Shown here: positions 36,214 to 50,040 of the stretch, piece after piece | Layout of the letters: each line of letters starts with the position of its first letter | Numbering within the stretch: the first letter of the stretch is position 1 | From: Dillenia suffruticosa | Lineage: Eukaryota > Streptophyta > Magnoliopsida > Dilleniales > Dilleniaceae | DNA length: 64,000 bases | Direction: 5' to 3' | Assembly: GCA_033439265.1 (NCBI GenBank) | Contig: JAVTVX010000026.1 | Coordinates: forward strand, 8,991,001-9,055,000 | Position numbers and translations under genes: made by a program | Notes under the pieces: model-generated | The model's database searches: none | Seen by the model: only the letters and a program-made list of their open reading frames with translations | Told to the model about the DNA's origin: nothing

Positions 36214-39200
36214 TGTCACACCCCAAACTGGGGTCATGATCAGCAGCCCGTTGCCCTGGATGTCGGCTATATTTTTACAAAAAATCATGCAAAACCTCCC
36301 CATATTTCGAAGGTCTCCCAAGTACAATTTGACCTGTATATCAACATTCATCCTGTAAAATAAATAAATGGTCATCCCGACCTCTCCAAAATCAACCAAT
36401 GCCACAGCCAACATCCAGAACAATGCAAGACTATAAAAATTTCTAGCAGACGTAGCCACATACCTCTACTGTCATGCCCAAATAGAGCATGAGCAGCCGC
36501 CACATCGAGCGGACCTAAAATTTTACATAATATACAATAATTTTGCCAAGTGACATTCAAATACGTACAATCGCCTCTATGCAAATAAACTATGAGAGTT
36601 TCACAAATAAATATATATAAATTATATAGTCATCCTAAAAATAAATAATTGAGTACATTTATCAAACTAAAATCTCCAATAATCATAGCGGAAGATATGG
36701 TAACATCCATACCCAAGCCCGGTACTATCAAAATCACATCGCAACACAATAATTCTTCTTCAGTCCAAAACTAATCCTGTGGGGAGAAAGTGAGGGGTGA
36801 GTATCTATGGGAGGATATCCAGCAAGTAAGCGGATTGATATCATATTATCAATATCAAGGGTAAACTTGGAGTGTCCAAGCATGTAATATAATATCGAGT
36901 GTGAAAAAACAACGTGTTGTTTCAGAGTAAAACATATCTCAAGGCACACATCAGAAATAACATATTCATCCATTCATGTATCAAACCACATATGTAGAGC
37001 CGACCGAACAAACAACCCCGGCAATGGTCTACCTCGACCAAGGACGGGCGCATTGGGGGTTTTCACTATGCAAATATCAAATAATGGCTCTCTACCCCAA
37101 TGTTGGCCACAGACTACTCCAACTAGCCTGTAAATAATAATAATAATATATATATATAGTCAGCCGTGTATGGTGTCCTGCCCAGTGCTAGACAGAGGTA
37201 AACTCACATCCTCCCCGATGAGGGTCAACCTGGGACACCCATACACATGACGATCTGGCAGATACCTTCGGCCGAAGCGTATCTGGGCACAAGGGGTGCC
37301 TCTACCAAATGTCCTTCGTAGCTACGGAATGCTATAGGAAGCATATCACCATATCACCAAGTCGGCCGGGCATGTAGCCTCATGCATCACATCATCATGT
37401 CGGCCAGGCATATAGCCCCATGCATCGTAACATAACTTCGGCCGGGCATATAACCCAAATAGTACATGTAAATCCATTGAAAACAACGTACCAATACATG
37501 AAAAGTATTAAAACATGTCAATATGTTAAAAAAAATGGCACAATATCCGTTTATTAAACTCATGGATGCAAATCAATAAAATCAATAGTTGGGACACTCC
37601 AATGGTCACAAAAATATGTCTATCAAAATCCAAAAATTTATTTTTCATACGTATAGAAATCATGTCATTTGAAAATCGGTAAAATATGATTTGTCAATCA
37701 ATAGAAGATGTCAAAGTCCCAGTCACAATTCTAGGGAGGGTGGCCACTCCCTATTTTCAAAACAAATCCAATCTGACTCCTCGAGTCTCCAAAAAGATCA
37801 ACCTAATCAGATTATCATAATTTAACATCAAATTTTTAAGTATTATAGGGTTAATCCATTTTCCCTAAGTTTGTACAAAACTTAACTTTTCAATTTATGA
37901 ATACACTCTAATGTCATCAATTGCATTTCATGTATAAACAATTAACGTACTTTTAAACCAAGTCAAATTCAACTCTAAAACCACTCAAGGTTGGAAATAA
38001 GCCTTAAAATAAATAATTTTCCTATAAGATGGAAAATCTTTGAAAAATCATACACTTTTCGTGGGCTGTTTATAATGAGAAAGGCCGAATCAACCCTTAC
38101 ACTCAAATCCCAATTTCTGACTATTTTTATGCATAGGTCAATTTAAACTCTAAGGGAAACTATTCAGATTAACTTAATTTGATTATATTATCATGAACAG
38201 CCCCATTTCATATAAATTCCTACACTTAACCTAATGAATTACATATAATGTCCGAAAATGCAATCATTGTGAATCTAGTTTACATTCTAGCATATACAAG
38301 ACTTCTTATCCTAAATTTACCCTAAATTTAATAACCAAATCGAATGGGTCCGAAATCCCTCACCTAGGGTTTTTCTCGGAGCGCAGACCTTCGTCCGAAT
38401 GTCTACTAGATCACTTCAAAATCTGAAACACTCCCTATCAAGACAAGATTTATTTTTTAGGTCATAAATACTTAGATTAGAATCAAAACCCTAAATCAGT
38501 TACCTGCGTGGAGGTTCGTGGGCTGTCATGGGCTCACGAGCTGTCGCGGGCTCGTGGGTTCATGGCTCAGCGAGCCAGTGAGCTTCGGCTAGAGGGCTCG
38601 CAGGTCTGCGGGCCAGTGGGCTAGCGAGCCGGCAGGTCTGCGGGCTAATGGGCCTGCGAGCTAGCGGGCCTGCGGCTGATGGGCCTGCGGGCTAGCAGTG
38701 GCTTGCGGGCTGTACGCTAACAGGCTGGTGCGCGCTCACGGCCTGGCTCGTGCTCGCGGCCTAGCTCTCGCTCGTGGACTGAGGTGCGCTCGCTCGTGGA
38801 CTGAGGCGCGCTCGCTCGCAGACTAGGTCCTGCTAGTGGACTGGGTCGTGCTCGTGGACTGAGGGGCGCTGTGTTCGCACGAGGAGGATCGCGCAGGGCC
38901 GTGCTCGTGCTCGTGGAGAGGAGATCACGAGGTGGTAGAAGGCGCTGCAGTCGCACGCTGTGGCAGAAGGCGATGCTCGCGGGAGGAAAGGCACGATCGG
39001 TCGCGGCTCGCTGTGGTGGGATGCAAAGCGGCGGATTTGGGTGAAGCCGAAGAGAGAAAGAACGAAATAGAGAGAGACAGTGAGCGGGGTAAAGAGAGAA
39101 GACAAAGAGGGAGAGGGTAGCGGTGGCACGCGGCGGAGGAAGACGATCGATCACGGCAGAGGAAGATGAACGGCCGTGGAAGAGGAAAAGTCAAGGAAAG

Positions 39201-39589
39201 AGTAAGAGAGAGAGAGAGAGAGAGGGATTAGGGTTTCCAACCCTAATTCCCAATTCATATTTGGGGACGTAGCATTTTGCCTCAAAATGCTGCATCTCCA
39301 TTTTTCATTTTTCATTTTTTAAAATAATTATATATATATTTATGCATATATATTTTCACACTCATATTTCATTAGAAATGCGAATTTCATAAAAATGAGG
39401 TTTACTTCGATTTGCCGATTCGGCAAATTAAAATATACCAAAAATTTAATTTAAATACCCCAAAATCAAAAATCAAATTTAAATAAATAAAATCTCTCTC
39501 TATATAATGAACTGAGGAATATCTCATTTTTATATATATATATTTTGAAAATAGTACTCTTCTACGGATACCGCAGTGTCGGTGTTACA
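36214..39589 (+). mobile_element. Inner solo LTR (3.4 kb), nested in the outer LTR
   Basis: It begins TGTCACACCCCAAACTGGGG at 36214 and ends GTGTCGGTGTTACA at 39589, with a perfect ATAGA target duplication on both sides (36209-36213 and 39590-39594). It is related to the 4.67-kb LTR at 12319-16986, sharing the end sequence and the GCGGAAGA...CATACCCAAG and GTGAGGGGTGAGTAT blocks. It contains a GC-rich zone (38515-39130) of short GCGGGCT/GCGAGCC repeats and a GA microsatellite (39205-39224). No protein-coding domain of a retroelement is present; open frames in the GC-rich zone are low-complexity. Inserted after the outer LTR. Treated as a fossil. Confidence 0.92.
38515..38905. repeat. GC-rich short-repeat zone in the inner LTR
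   Basis: Irregular repeats of GCGGGCTAGCGGGCC-like, CGAGCCAGTGAGC-like and CTCGTGGACTGAGG units in an otherwise AT-rich window. Confidence 0.75.
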
Positions 39590-40723
39590 ATAGAGAAATA
39601 AATATCTTAGATTTTTGAATTCTACAGAATGAGATATTCTAAGAAAGCTATACAAGATTGAATCTAGAAATCAACATTTAGCATGTTAGTATGGATACCA
39701 AAATAACTGCTTATCAAATAATTTAATCTTAGTATAAGTTAGAATATGTTACCTCCTTTGTAAGATCTCTTGCTAACAATATGTATCACCACCCCCTTTG
39801 AATTTTTGAATTTTTATCATCTTAGAAAAAATTAAATCACAATAAACATAAATTCCTATACAATACCTCTATACTTCCAATTGAAATTCAAAAATTCCCA
39901 AAAATGTTCTTACCCCTTTGGCTCCATAGTTGAACTCAAAATGGATATAGAACCCTCACAATTTCGTCCAAGGTGAGTTTGAATGAAGAAAATAGGCCAA
40001 ACTCTTCTTAAACAAGTTCTTTTATAAACCTAGTCAAATATCCTTAATCATTGGATCATTTCATGCATTATCTTGACCTTCCACTTGTCCTAGCACTTAA
40101 CCCATGCAATTGTTGATTCAAGCAACCTCCATGCACTCCACCAAGTGTCTTTGGACGTCCATGTCAAGGGGGAGAAGTGTCACAATCTAAAACAAGCTAT
40201 TCTAGTTGGTTTTTATGCAAAAATTTCTACCCAATAAGCTTTCATGCATAAATTTCTATCCAATGAGTTTTCTTGAATGTGGAAAATCCTATGTGGCCAC
40301 TGACCAACCTTATTTCTCTCTTGACCAATCATTTGGCTCCAATTGTCCATCCATGAGTGGTTTGCAACTTAGTCCCTTAACTTTCCTTAATTACATTTAA
40401 ACCCCTAACTTTTAACAATTGCATTTTTGGTCCCTATGAAATTTTGTTTGAAATTTCTTAAATATGTGAAATTTCATTTAAATATCTTTATTTAAATGTG
40501 TAGGCCTTCTCTTATCTATTTTTGACTTCTTTAGGCCTTGCCGGCACTTTCCGAGAAGTTTTTCGGCTTACCGATAAAATTTTCAATTTTAGCGATTTTG
40601 AGGCGAAATCTCAAAATAAATAATTAGATAATTAAATAGATGTCTCAAAAGAATGCTTATATATTTAGAATCATGAGCAGTAGTACATAATATACAGTTA
40701 CTAAAAGTCGATATTATAGATGT

Positions 40724-41710
40724 AGCAGAACCACGTGGTTCTGCTAAGTTGCAGAACAACGTTGTTCTGCTACGTAGCAGAACGGTAGCAAAACCAGATC
40801 GTTCTGTTACGTAGCAGAACTAGAAAGCTCTCCTAGGTAGCGGACCTTCCAAAGCAAAACAATGTGGTTCTGGTGCATATCAGAACTCTGTGGTAGGAGT
40901 AAAAAAATTTTAGTTTGAATTACGCTACAAGAATATTAATATTGAAACAATTAGATATTTAATAACCAAGAAAATTCAAAAAAGAAAGATATTAAAGATA
41001 TATAAAAAAATGAAAAATTAGTTTAAAAAACTTACAACTTTAATATTGTGATTGAATTTGCTACAAGAATATTAATGTTGAAAGGATAAGATATTTAATA
41101 AAGAAGAAAATTCATAAAAGAAAGAAATTAAAACTATCAAAAATAATATTTGGAAAATTATTAAAAAAAACCGAAAAAATACAACCTTTATATTGTGTTC
41201 GAATTTAAAGAAGGATATAATTTTAACATTATTAATATTGATTGGTTCATTGCTTCTAATGCAGGTTCGCTATCTTGGCCGACTATTTAGCTTTTGTCAA
41301 TGAAGATATGTGATTGCAACAAAGCAGAAAATGTGAGGTTCTGCTATGTAACAGAAGTTCTGCCACATCACAGAACAATATGGTTCTGCTGCATGTCAGA
41401 ACTAGATGGTCCTACTATGAAGGAGAACTTTGTGGTCCTGCTTCGTAGTAGAAGTAATGAGTTGTAAGAATTAGATATTTAATGACCCAAAAAAATCATA
41501 AAAGAATGAGAGTATAGATATAAAAAAATTAAGTGAATTCCAAAAATTATTTCCTACATAGCAGAACCATATTGATCTGCTACGTAGCGGAACTAGATGC
41601 GCAGCAGAACTATATCGATCTATTACGTAGCAAACCTCGATAGTTCTGCTGGGTACCAAATCCCCGAAGCAGAATGATGTGGTTTTGCTGCGTAGCTCTG
41701 TAAAGAAAGA
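40724..41710. repeat. Palindromic array, middle block, second part
   Basis: Clusters at about 40724-40890 (continuing the one cut at 34329), 41330-41455 and 41556-41705. The first includes a clean CCACGTGGTTCTGC and CTGCTACGTAGCAG. Spacers repeat those of the left block (GAATATTAATRTTGAA at about 40930 and 41070; TATTGATTGGTT at 41236). Confidence 0.85.
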
Positions 41711-42834
41711 TTAGAAAACATTTGAAATCAAATAGGAGTATCTTTCCTATTTTAGGATTTTGCTATATTTAATAAAACAGAATATAAAACATTAAGTTAA
41801 TAGAATACCTAGAGGATTTACATCTGAACTGTTTCTCTCTCTTCGAAAGCCCTAACAGAGAACCCTAGACTCAAATTCATCATAGCTTCATGTAGTTCTT
41901 CAAGAATTATGCAGAGAACATCAAAGAATCCATCTTCTTGTCATATTAACATCTCGAATTTGGACTCTTCGAGTTTCCATTCTTAGAGTTTTTCATTTGG
42001 GTTATGATGCACATGCTTTCAACTCAAGATCAAGTTTGGTGTTGTTCATGGTTCTAATTCTGAGTCAAGTCAAAATCAAACTTATTTATTGAATCAAGAA
42101 GCCCATCAAAACTTATAAGAGAATGGATGCTTCAATCTGTTTGAATCCAGACTCCTTACACTGGGTCACAATGGATTCTATCTAAAATTGGTTCTTGTAA
42201 GTTCGCTGACTTTGATTATTTTGACCGAATGGGTTTGGACATACAAACTGTCCTTGAAAGGATTAGAGGTGTCAGATCATGTGACATAAACAGAAACTGC
42301 ATTAGGAAGGTAATTTTTTATTTTTACCAAAACTTCGATGTTGAACAATCTGATGTTTTAAGATCAAGAATATTGGGTATTAGAATTCAGATTACCAAGA
42401 ATGATGTTGTTCAATGTTTAAAACTTAAAGAAACAAAACATAAGTCATTGGAAAACATGAATAAAAAGGATATCTAGCAGGATTATATATTTCAAAGAGG
42501 TGTGTGGAGCTACCATTTGAAGCATTTACAATAGAAATATCTTGTCGACATTTTCCAGAAAAATCACCTAGAAGTTGGTTGGTTACCTATTTTACATAGC
42601 ACGATTATATATCACCAAATAGTACTCAAGGGGTGTTTACCCTTCGATATCTTTGCCGCTGGCTTTGCACCTCTAAACTTAATTATTCTGTATTATAATA
42701 TCATGGTTGACCAGTAGAAAACTCAGTGTAAGTTGAACTCTGCCCTGCTGCTGTCATTTTTTCATTTACATATTTCGTTCTCTTTTGATTGAACTTTTGC
42801 AAACTTATTAAAAAAAACCAAAAAAATTCACAAA
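41711..42834 (+). mobile_element. Insert carrying a putative plant transposon-protein / gag-leader fragment, fossil
   Basis: This stretch interrupts the array spacers. A plus-strand frame at 42229-42477 reads IRKVIFYFYQNFDV followed by RSRILGIRIQI. It resembles the FYxNL...RGxxI block of the putative plant transposon protein domain, often found at the start of gypsy-type gag regions. The upstream part contains AGAACCCTAGACT and looks like a leader. Boundaries are approximate, and the assignment rests on one short motif. Broken; treated as a fossil. Confidence 0.35.
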
Positions 42835-43655
42835 TTTCGTATTGTGTTCATATTAAAAAAATATAATTCTAGCATTATTGATATTGATTGTTTGATTGGT
42901 TCTGATGCAACTTTGCTGTCTCAATCAAGTATTTAGCCTTCGTTAATCAAGCTGTGCAAGTGCCACATGGCAAAAATGTGAGATTTTGCTATGTGACAGA
43001 ACTACGTGATTCTGCTCTATTGTAGAAGCATATCCTTCTACTACATTTTAGAGCTACATGATTCTACTAAGCACAACCTACAAAGCGGACCAATGTCGTT
43101 TTGCTATGTAGCAGAACCTCAGTGGCAGAGCAATGTGGTTCTGTTAGGTAGCAGAACTATGTGGTTCTGCCAAGTGCAGAACTGCCTTGCCAATTTCATA
43201 TTCAGTTTATTGTTTTCTAGATTTTAAAATTTGGATTTAATGTTAAGGTTTTAATTTGAAAATTTATTAAAAGAAAAGGAAAATTAAAGAACTTTAATTT
43301 TGTGTCCACATTAAAATATTACAGTTTTAATTATTATCATGGTGAATTGATTCATTGCTTCTGATGTAGGTTTATTATCTCCCTCAAGTATTTAGCTTTT
43401 GTCAATGAGGACGTGCAAGTGCAGCATAGCAGAACTGTGAAGTTTTACCATGTGACAGAACTACATGGTTCTCCAATGTAGTGGAACTCTATGGTTCTGC
43501 TATGTACCAAAACTATATGTTCTGCTATGTACCAAAGCTATATGTTCTGCTGTGTAGCGACACTATATGTTCTTCTGTATAGCGGAACCTCAGCAGCAAA
43601 ATAGTGTGCTTCTGTTGGGTTGCAGCAATATGTTGTTCTGCTTAGCATAACAGGT
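42835..43655. repeat. Palindromic array, middle block, third part
   Basis: Clusters at about 42955-43195 and 43425-43655, each preceded by the repeated leader (42892 and, weaker, 43344). Here the units are more diverged than at 40724. The block ends just before the Helitron B leader. Confidence 0.8.
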
Positions 43656-43799
43656 GGAAATTATTTTACAGATATTTTTTCGTTAAAATAAAAAAATACA
43701 CATGGAGGCCAAGATCGACAAAACTGTGTGTTCTTCTGTGTTATCGCCCACGCATAGTGCTATGCTGTCTTGTTGTTTCAGAGGATTGATGTAGATATA

Positions 43800-44810
43800 A
43801 TTGACAATTATAGGTGTATAACGCCTATGTTGTAGTGTTTCTTCTTATATTACTTAATAATAAATAAATGAAGAAATAAATCAATCGTGTCAGATATAAA
43901 AATATATGAATGGTGTCTATGTTCTAATGTGTAATTATATACAAGTATGTGTTGTCATTTTTATGCTGAACACACAATCAAGACCATGCATTCCAGACAC
44001 GAATGTCCTTTGCTTGCTAATAACTAATAAAAATAAATAAAAAAATGAATTAAAAATTGCAATCGCCATTATTTTTTTAAAAATATTTTTCTTTTCTCCT
44101 AGAAGTAAACCTTTTTTTTTACGCAACCTGAAGTGATATGAGATTTGTTGAATTCTCATGATGTTGATGTATCCAAAAAAAAAGAACACACTTTCGTCAA
44201 GATTTAGTCTGATTGCTATTTATTTATCTAGATTCAGTTCTTCTTTTTTTATTATTATTAATGTTTCTAAGCTCCTTCTTTCTTCTTCTCTTCTTTTGTT
44301 GGTAGGTGCTTTTTCCTTCCTCCGGACCCTTGGTACCACCTTTGTTTATTTTTCCCTATTTCATTTAAAATATCTACGATGATTTATCTGATAATACTAA
44401 TTAATTTGTTTTCTGTGATTTTTTCTCCTTTGATCTTCTTTTCTTCTCTTTATGTGTTTTGCAGTGTCTGTGCTCTCTCGTTCCTGTTCTATTGTTTTCT
44501 TCTCTACGGTTCAATATCCACGGTCCTGATTCTTGTTGCGTTTGTTTTCGAGATCTAGTAACTTTTCTACTGCACATTTTACGATATGATTACATACTTT
44601 CGAATTTTTGTGCTCAAAATATCAATAGCCATATGCACATCTACAGACATCATATGTTGTCTGATATTTGTCTTTGCCACTTTTCGTTTTTCCTATTTTC
44701 TATTTAACTTCTTTATTTTATTCTTTACGGCTATTGTGACTTTAAGTCTGCATTGTGTTATTTTCCTTTTATATTTTAACACTTTGTGTTTTTCTTAATC
44801 CGATAAAAAC
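43800..44810 (+). other. Helitron B 5' leader
   Basis: Non-coding; 43800-44430 is homologous to 25220-25920 in copy A (GGTGTCTATGTT, GCTGAACACACAAT, CCAGACACGAAT). A T/C-rich tract follows to the Rep start at 44811. Presumably the promoter and untranslated leader of the Rep transcript. Confidence 0.6.
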
Positions 44811-47800
44811 ATGGATAGAATTAATAAAAATGCGGAACGAAGTAAGCGATATGCAGAAATAGCGCGACACAAAAAAGATGAACTTTTGCGTCGTCGTTAA
44901 GAGGCCTATGCTACAAGAAGAAATGCAAATAATGAAACTAATGTCCAGAGAAATACAAACACTTTTGTCAATGTTGAGGATGTAGTTTACACCGTTGATA
45001 GTGCCAACAATGACAACTATGTTAAGCCAGTTAATCATGGCACCTGCATTAATCAAAATGACCGATCATCTTTTGTTCTAGAACCTCACTTGGATCCACC
45101 AGTTTCGTCGTCTTCTTGCACTACGAGTAAGTCTTTGAAATATCTTCAGATTTCTGTTTTCTACCTTGACCTCTTAATCTTAAACCTTTGAAATACTCTC
45201 GGACAAATTTAATTCTTTTGTTCGAACTTACATTTGCTTTTCTTTTTCCTACTTGGTACTTATAGAATTGTGCTTGTACTCATGGAATTGTGCTGGTTCC
45301 TTTTGGAAACAGAAAAGACACATGTTTACAATTCTAACCAATTTCATCCTCCCTGATTTTTTTGGTTTCCTACAAAGTTTTTCATGCCTTCTGATAGTTA
45401 TTGATATCAAACTTATACTATGTCACATTCCTGCTATACAGTTTGAATCCTATATAGACTGCCTCCGTTGCTGTTGTCGCACTCAGTTTTGCTCCTGAAT
45501 TTACTCACTTTTCGATTTAAGCCTAAAACCATCTTTGGATTTAAAACAAATTTTAGCTCGTCTTCTGAGGAAGAGAAACTTCTCTTCATTGGAAAATATT
45601 CCACCGCAAACCTTTATACTTCTTGATGCTCCAAAGTGTGAGTTTTATGTGGTTAAACGATTTCATTTGGAACCCCCTTCATTTTGCTATCGTACAGGAG
45701 AAATATCTATAGTGGCACCAACATTGCCTTATTCTCTTAAGCACCTGCTTATTGGGCGTGATGAGCAATGTGAACACTTTCGTAATAATATCGGCACGTA
45801 TAATAATAATCTGGCCTTTACATCGTATGCGGCAAAATATGATGAGAAGCTTACAAAGAACAAACATGGAGTTTATACTTTCCATGTGCAGGGACAAGTT
45901 TATCATCTCCTTGACAGTTTGGTATCATCAAGTGACAAAGCCTGTGGAATTCAATTCTACTTTTATGATACGGACAAGGTTATCAAGAGGAGAACCAAAA
46001 ACTCTGACAAATTGAGAAAAAACATTTTAGAGTTCCTTCTCAATGTCCTTTCCGATAATCCTTATGCAAGGTTTTTTAGAGACTTGAGGGTTATTCACGA
46101 TCTACACAATTATAAAATTATTTTAAACTGTTATCCAACATTGGATCAATGAGTGTACAATCTTCCCACTGATTCCCAGGTTGCTGCCATTTGGACCGAA
46201 ACAGAAGAACCTCTTAATTTACTCTCTCACATCCAGGTTTATAGTCATTCCAACCCAAGCTATAGAGTCCAACCATATTATGCATGCTATGACCCTTTGC
46301 AGTATCCTCTTTTGTTTCTTAGAGGTAAATCTGGATGGCATCATGGCATTAAGAGGCTATATAAAAAAGGAGGGTATAGAGATCTCCCTGATTGTAACAT
46401 TGATCCTTTCTCAATTGAATGTCCAACGAATTTAATAAACTTGGAAGAAACAGGCAAGTGTTTTAATCTTTGTCTTTCTGTTCCCATACTTCTGGCAAGG
46501 ACATTTTTCCCCTTTTTTTTTTTAGTTGCTCAGGAAAATAAATATGGATAGCATGCTATTTCAGCAAGAGAATACTACTACTACAGACTCCAAATAGGAA
46601 ATAATGACCACTCTACGTTATTACATAATCTTAGACTATTGCAACAGTTTGCGGTGGGTACTTATATTAAAATAGAAACATCCAGACTTGAATTTTACAG
46701 AAAGAAATAAAAAGAAATCATAATAGAGATTCTACAGGGAGTCTTGGACAGTGTATCAGTTGGTCAAACACAAGGTTGCCAGGTTGGTCGCAGGATAATA
46801 TTACCAGCTTCTTTTATTGGTGGGCCACGAGATATGAGATGAAGATATTTAGATGCTATGGCTTGGGTTCAGAAGTATGGAAAACCCGACGTTTTCTTGA
46901 CAATGACATGTAATCCTATGTGGAAGGAAATTCAAGATAATTTGGAATATCAAGAAAAGCCGCAGGATCGGCCAAATCTGTTAGTTCATATTTTTAGAGC
47001 CAAATTTTAGATATTGAAATCTGAACTTCTGAAAAAACAAATATTTGGAGAAGTTGCAGCATGTGTTTCTGTTATTGAGTTTCAAAAGCGTGGATTTCCT
47101 CATGCTCACTTGTTGTTGATATTGAAGCCACAGTTTAGTTTACTTAATCCAATATCATATGATAAAATTGTGTGCGCTGAAATACCTCAGCAAAATGGTT
47201 ACTTGTATTCACTTGTTGTTAAGCACATGATTCATGGTCCTTGTGGTGATATGGATAAGAATTGTCCCTGCATGAAAAATGATATATGCAAGAATCATTA
47301 TCCTAAAAATTTTTCTGATTACACAGTTCATGGAGAAGAAACATATCTGTATTACAGAAGGAGGGATAATGGGAAAATGATTAAAGTGTGGAGTTATGAT
47401 TTAGACAATCGATGAGTCGTGCCTTATAATCCATATCTTCTTGCCTTGCTCAATTGTCACATAAATGTGGAAATATGTTCTACTGTGAAACTTGTAAAGT
47501 ATCTCTACAAATATATTTTTAAAGGCCATGACCTCATAAGTTTTCAAATTGTTAATGAAGAATCTCTTAATGATATTGATGAGATAAAAGAATTTCAGCA
47601 GGCAAGGTGGATTTCTCCTCCTAAGGCTTTATGGTGAATTTATGAATTTCGACTAAATGAAATGACCCTAGCAGTTTATACTCTTCAGGTTCATCTCCCG
47701 GATCACCAACTTGTCTCGTTTGACAATGGGTCTGATTTGACCTATCTACTAAGAAATGTCGACTTCTCCACAACCATGTTGACTGAGTTTTTCAAGATAA

Positions 47801-49932
47801 TAGAGATAATGAAAGAGCACAACTACTGAAATGCCTGTATAAAGAATTCCCTGAACATTTTGTTTGGAATGCTAGAATAAAAGTATGGTCAGAAAGAAAA
47901 CTACAGATGGTCATAGGAAGATTGGTTACTGTAAGTCTGAGGGAAGGTGAACAATATTATCTAAGATTTTTACTCACTCATATTCATGCGCCAACATGTT
48001 TTGATGATCTATTGATTGTCGAAAGAGAAAAAACTCATTCTTATAGAGAGGCAGCACTAAGGCTTGGCCTATTCAGATGTGATTAATATATTGAAGAAAC
48101 TCTTTCTGAGGCTGTCGTCTTTTAGATGCCATCATCTTTTAGGTTACTATTTGCTACTATTTTGTGTTATTGTTCTCCTATAGACCCACCGTCTCTATGG
48201 GAGAAATTTAAGAGTGGTCTTTCTGCTGATTATAACCATGCTGTGAAGGTGGGACAACTTAATTCGTACGAAGTAAATGACAAGGTCCTATTCGACTTAA
48301 ATATACTACTCTATTCAATGGGAAAAGTTTAGCTGATTATCAAATAGAAGGCGATCCTTGTGGGTCTCACTATCAACAGCAGGTGACAAAAGAAGCTAAA
48401 AGTGAGGCAAGCATCCAGATTGATCCAAAAGATTTGTTTCTTCCTTCAAAGCTGAATTCTGATCAAAAGTATGCATTCAATATCATTTTAGATTCTGTTT
48501 TTGGTAACAAAAGTCAATCCTTTTTTATTGATGGCCCTGGTGGAACTGGAAAAACTTTTCTCTATCGGTTACTACTTGCTACCTTGAGATCTAAAGGTTA
48601 TATCGCTATTGTTGTTGCAACATCAGGTGTTACAGCATCTATTCTTCCGGGAGGTCGAACTGTACATTCTAGATTCAAGATACCCTTGGATTTCTCAAAA
48701 GTTAAAACCTGTCAGTTAAGTAAACAGAGTAGCATTGCTAGACTAATTATCGAATCAAAACTAATCTTGTGGGATGAAGCATGATGGCAAAAAGACAATC
48801 CATTGAAGCATTTAATGATTTGCTTAGAGATCTAATGGATTGCGAAACCCCTTTTAGAGGAAAAGTTGTTTTTTGTGGAGATTTTAGGCAAACATTACTA
48901 GTCATAGAACAAGCTTCCAGACAGTTTCTGATTGACTCGAGCCTTTTAAATTGACCTTTATGGAAAGATATGTATAATTAGCATTGAAGCAAAATATGAG
49001 GGTTGTTTCAAATCCACAATTATGTGATTTTTTATTGAGAATTGGTGAAGGAAAAGAACCGGTCGACATAAATAGAGAGGCCGCACTTCCTTCTGATATT
49101 GTAATACCATATACTGATCGAAATGAGTCTATAGACAAGTAATTTGTTGTCATCTATGCTAACGTCCAATAATAGAATATTATATTAATGATGTATTGTA
49201 TTTTTAACCCATCTGCTTTCATTTATGACAGATTGATTCAGTCTGTTTTCCATGACTTAACACTCTATTTGGATGATCCTTATGAGATGATAAATAGATG
49301 CATTCTTGCTCCAAAGAATACTTTAGTTCATGAACTTAATGAACTTATAATTGAAAGATTTCCTGGAGATCTGCACACTTACATAGCATCAGATAGGACT
49401 GTTGATAAACACCATCAATGAGATTATGAAGACTTTTTAAACAGCCAAAATCCAAGAGGTCTCATACCTTATAGATTATCGCTTAAAAAGAACTATCCTA
49501 TTATGCTGCTTAGAAATTTGAATCCAACAGAGGGCCTATGAAATGGAACCAGACTGATATGCAAGGAATTAGGACAGTATTCTATTTGTGCTAAGATTGT
49601 TTGTGGCCAGTACACAGGAAAAACAGTTTTTATCCCTAGAATCCCATTACAATGAAAGAAATAGAATTCCTTTCATAAGGACACAATTCCCTGTTCAGTT
49701 ATTCTTTGCTATGACAATCAACAAATCTCAAGGACAAATATTGAATTACGTCGGAATTTATATATGAGAACCTGTTTTCTCTCATGGCCAACTCTATGTT
49801 GCATTGTCTAGAGTTAGATCAGTTGATGCGATTAAGGTACTAATAGTTCCTGGAACATTTACTGATGTCAAATTCGATGGCAAAACAAGAAATGTTGTGT
49901 TTACTGAAGTGTTTGCTCATGTTAGATTATAG
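44811..49932 (+). pseudogene. Helitron B Rep/helicase (HUH endonuclease plus PIF1-type helicase), decayed
   Basis: The start at 44811 gives a basic N-terminus (MDRINKNAERSKRYAEIARH), then a probable intron from about 45127 to 45530. The Helitron-like N domain follows (45535-46550, 46560-47010), with SVGQTQGCQVGRRIILPASF, PDVFLTMTCNP and QDRPNL. The rolling-circle motif FQKRGFPHAH has its two His at 47101-47109. The Tyr motif KYLYKYIFKGHD lies at about 47500-47535. The helicase has Walker A GPGGTGKT at 48533-48556 and Walker B LILWDEA at about 48764-48784. Its C-terminal part has NRCILAPKN, a SQGQ motif near 49727 and a final NVVFTEVFAHVRL ending at 49932. Rep nicks and joins DNA, and the helicase unwinds it. 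Multiple in-frame stops and frame changes make it non-functional. Confidence 0.92.
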
Positions 49933-50040
49933 ATTTGACCATTCAGGTATATATAAATTTTTTATTTGCTCCTATTTGGTAGTTTTTCCTCAATATTATA
50001 TTCTAACTTTTTTTGTTGTTGTTCCTTCATTTTTTTCAAC

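Larger units (their letters stand above)
34330..40718 (+). mobile_element. Outer solo LTR (about 3.0 kb without the nested LTR)
   Basis: It begins TGTCACGCCCCGACCCC at 34330 and ends at 40718 in a weathered form of the family terminus. Both sides carry the 5-bp duplication GATGT (34325-34329 and 40719-40723), and the palindromic array continues across it. A second LTR (36214-39589) is nested in it. The first 1.9 kb is related to the inverted LTR at 1-1549. The absence of any internal region between the duplications shows it is a solo LTR, formed by recombination. Family: Ty3/gypsy, probably Tekay/Del-like. The weathered terminus suggests it is fairly old. Treated as a fossil. Confidence 0.88.

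Noticed and set aside
38717-39194. Overlapping open frames in three phases, rich in Arg, Ser and Pro
   Set aside because: They lie in the GC-rich low-complexity zone of a solo LTR; openness in several frames at once reflects composition.
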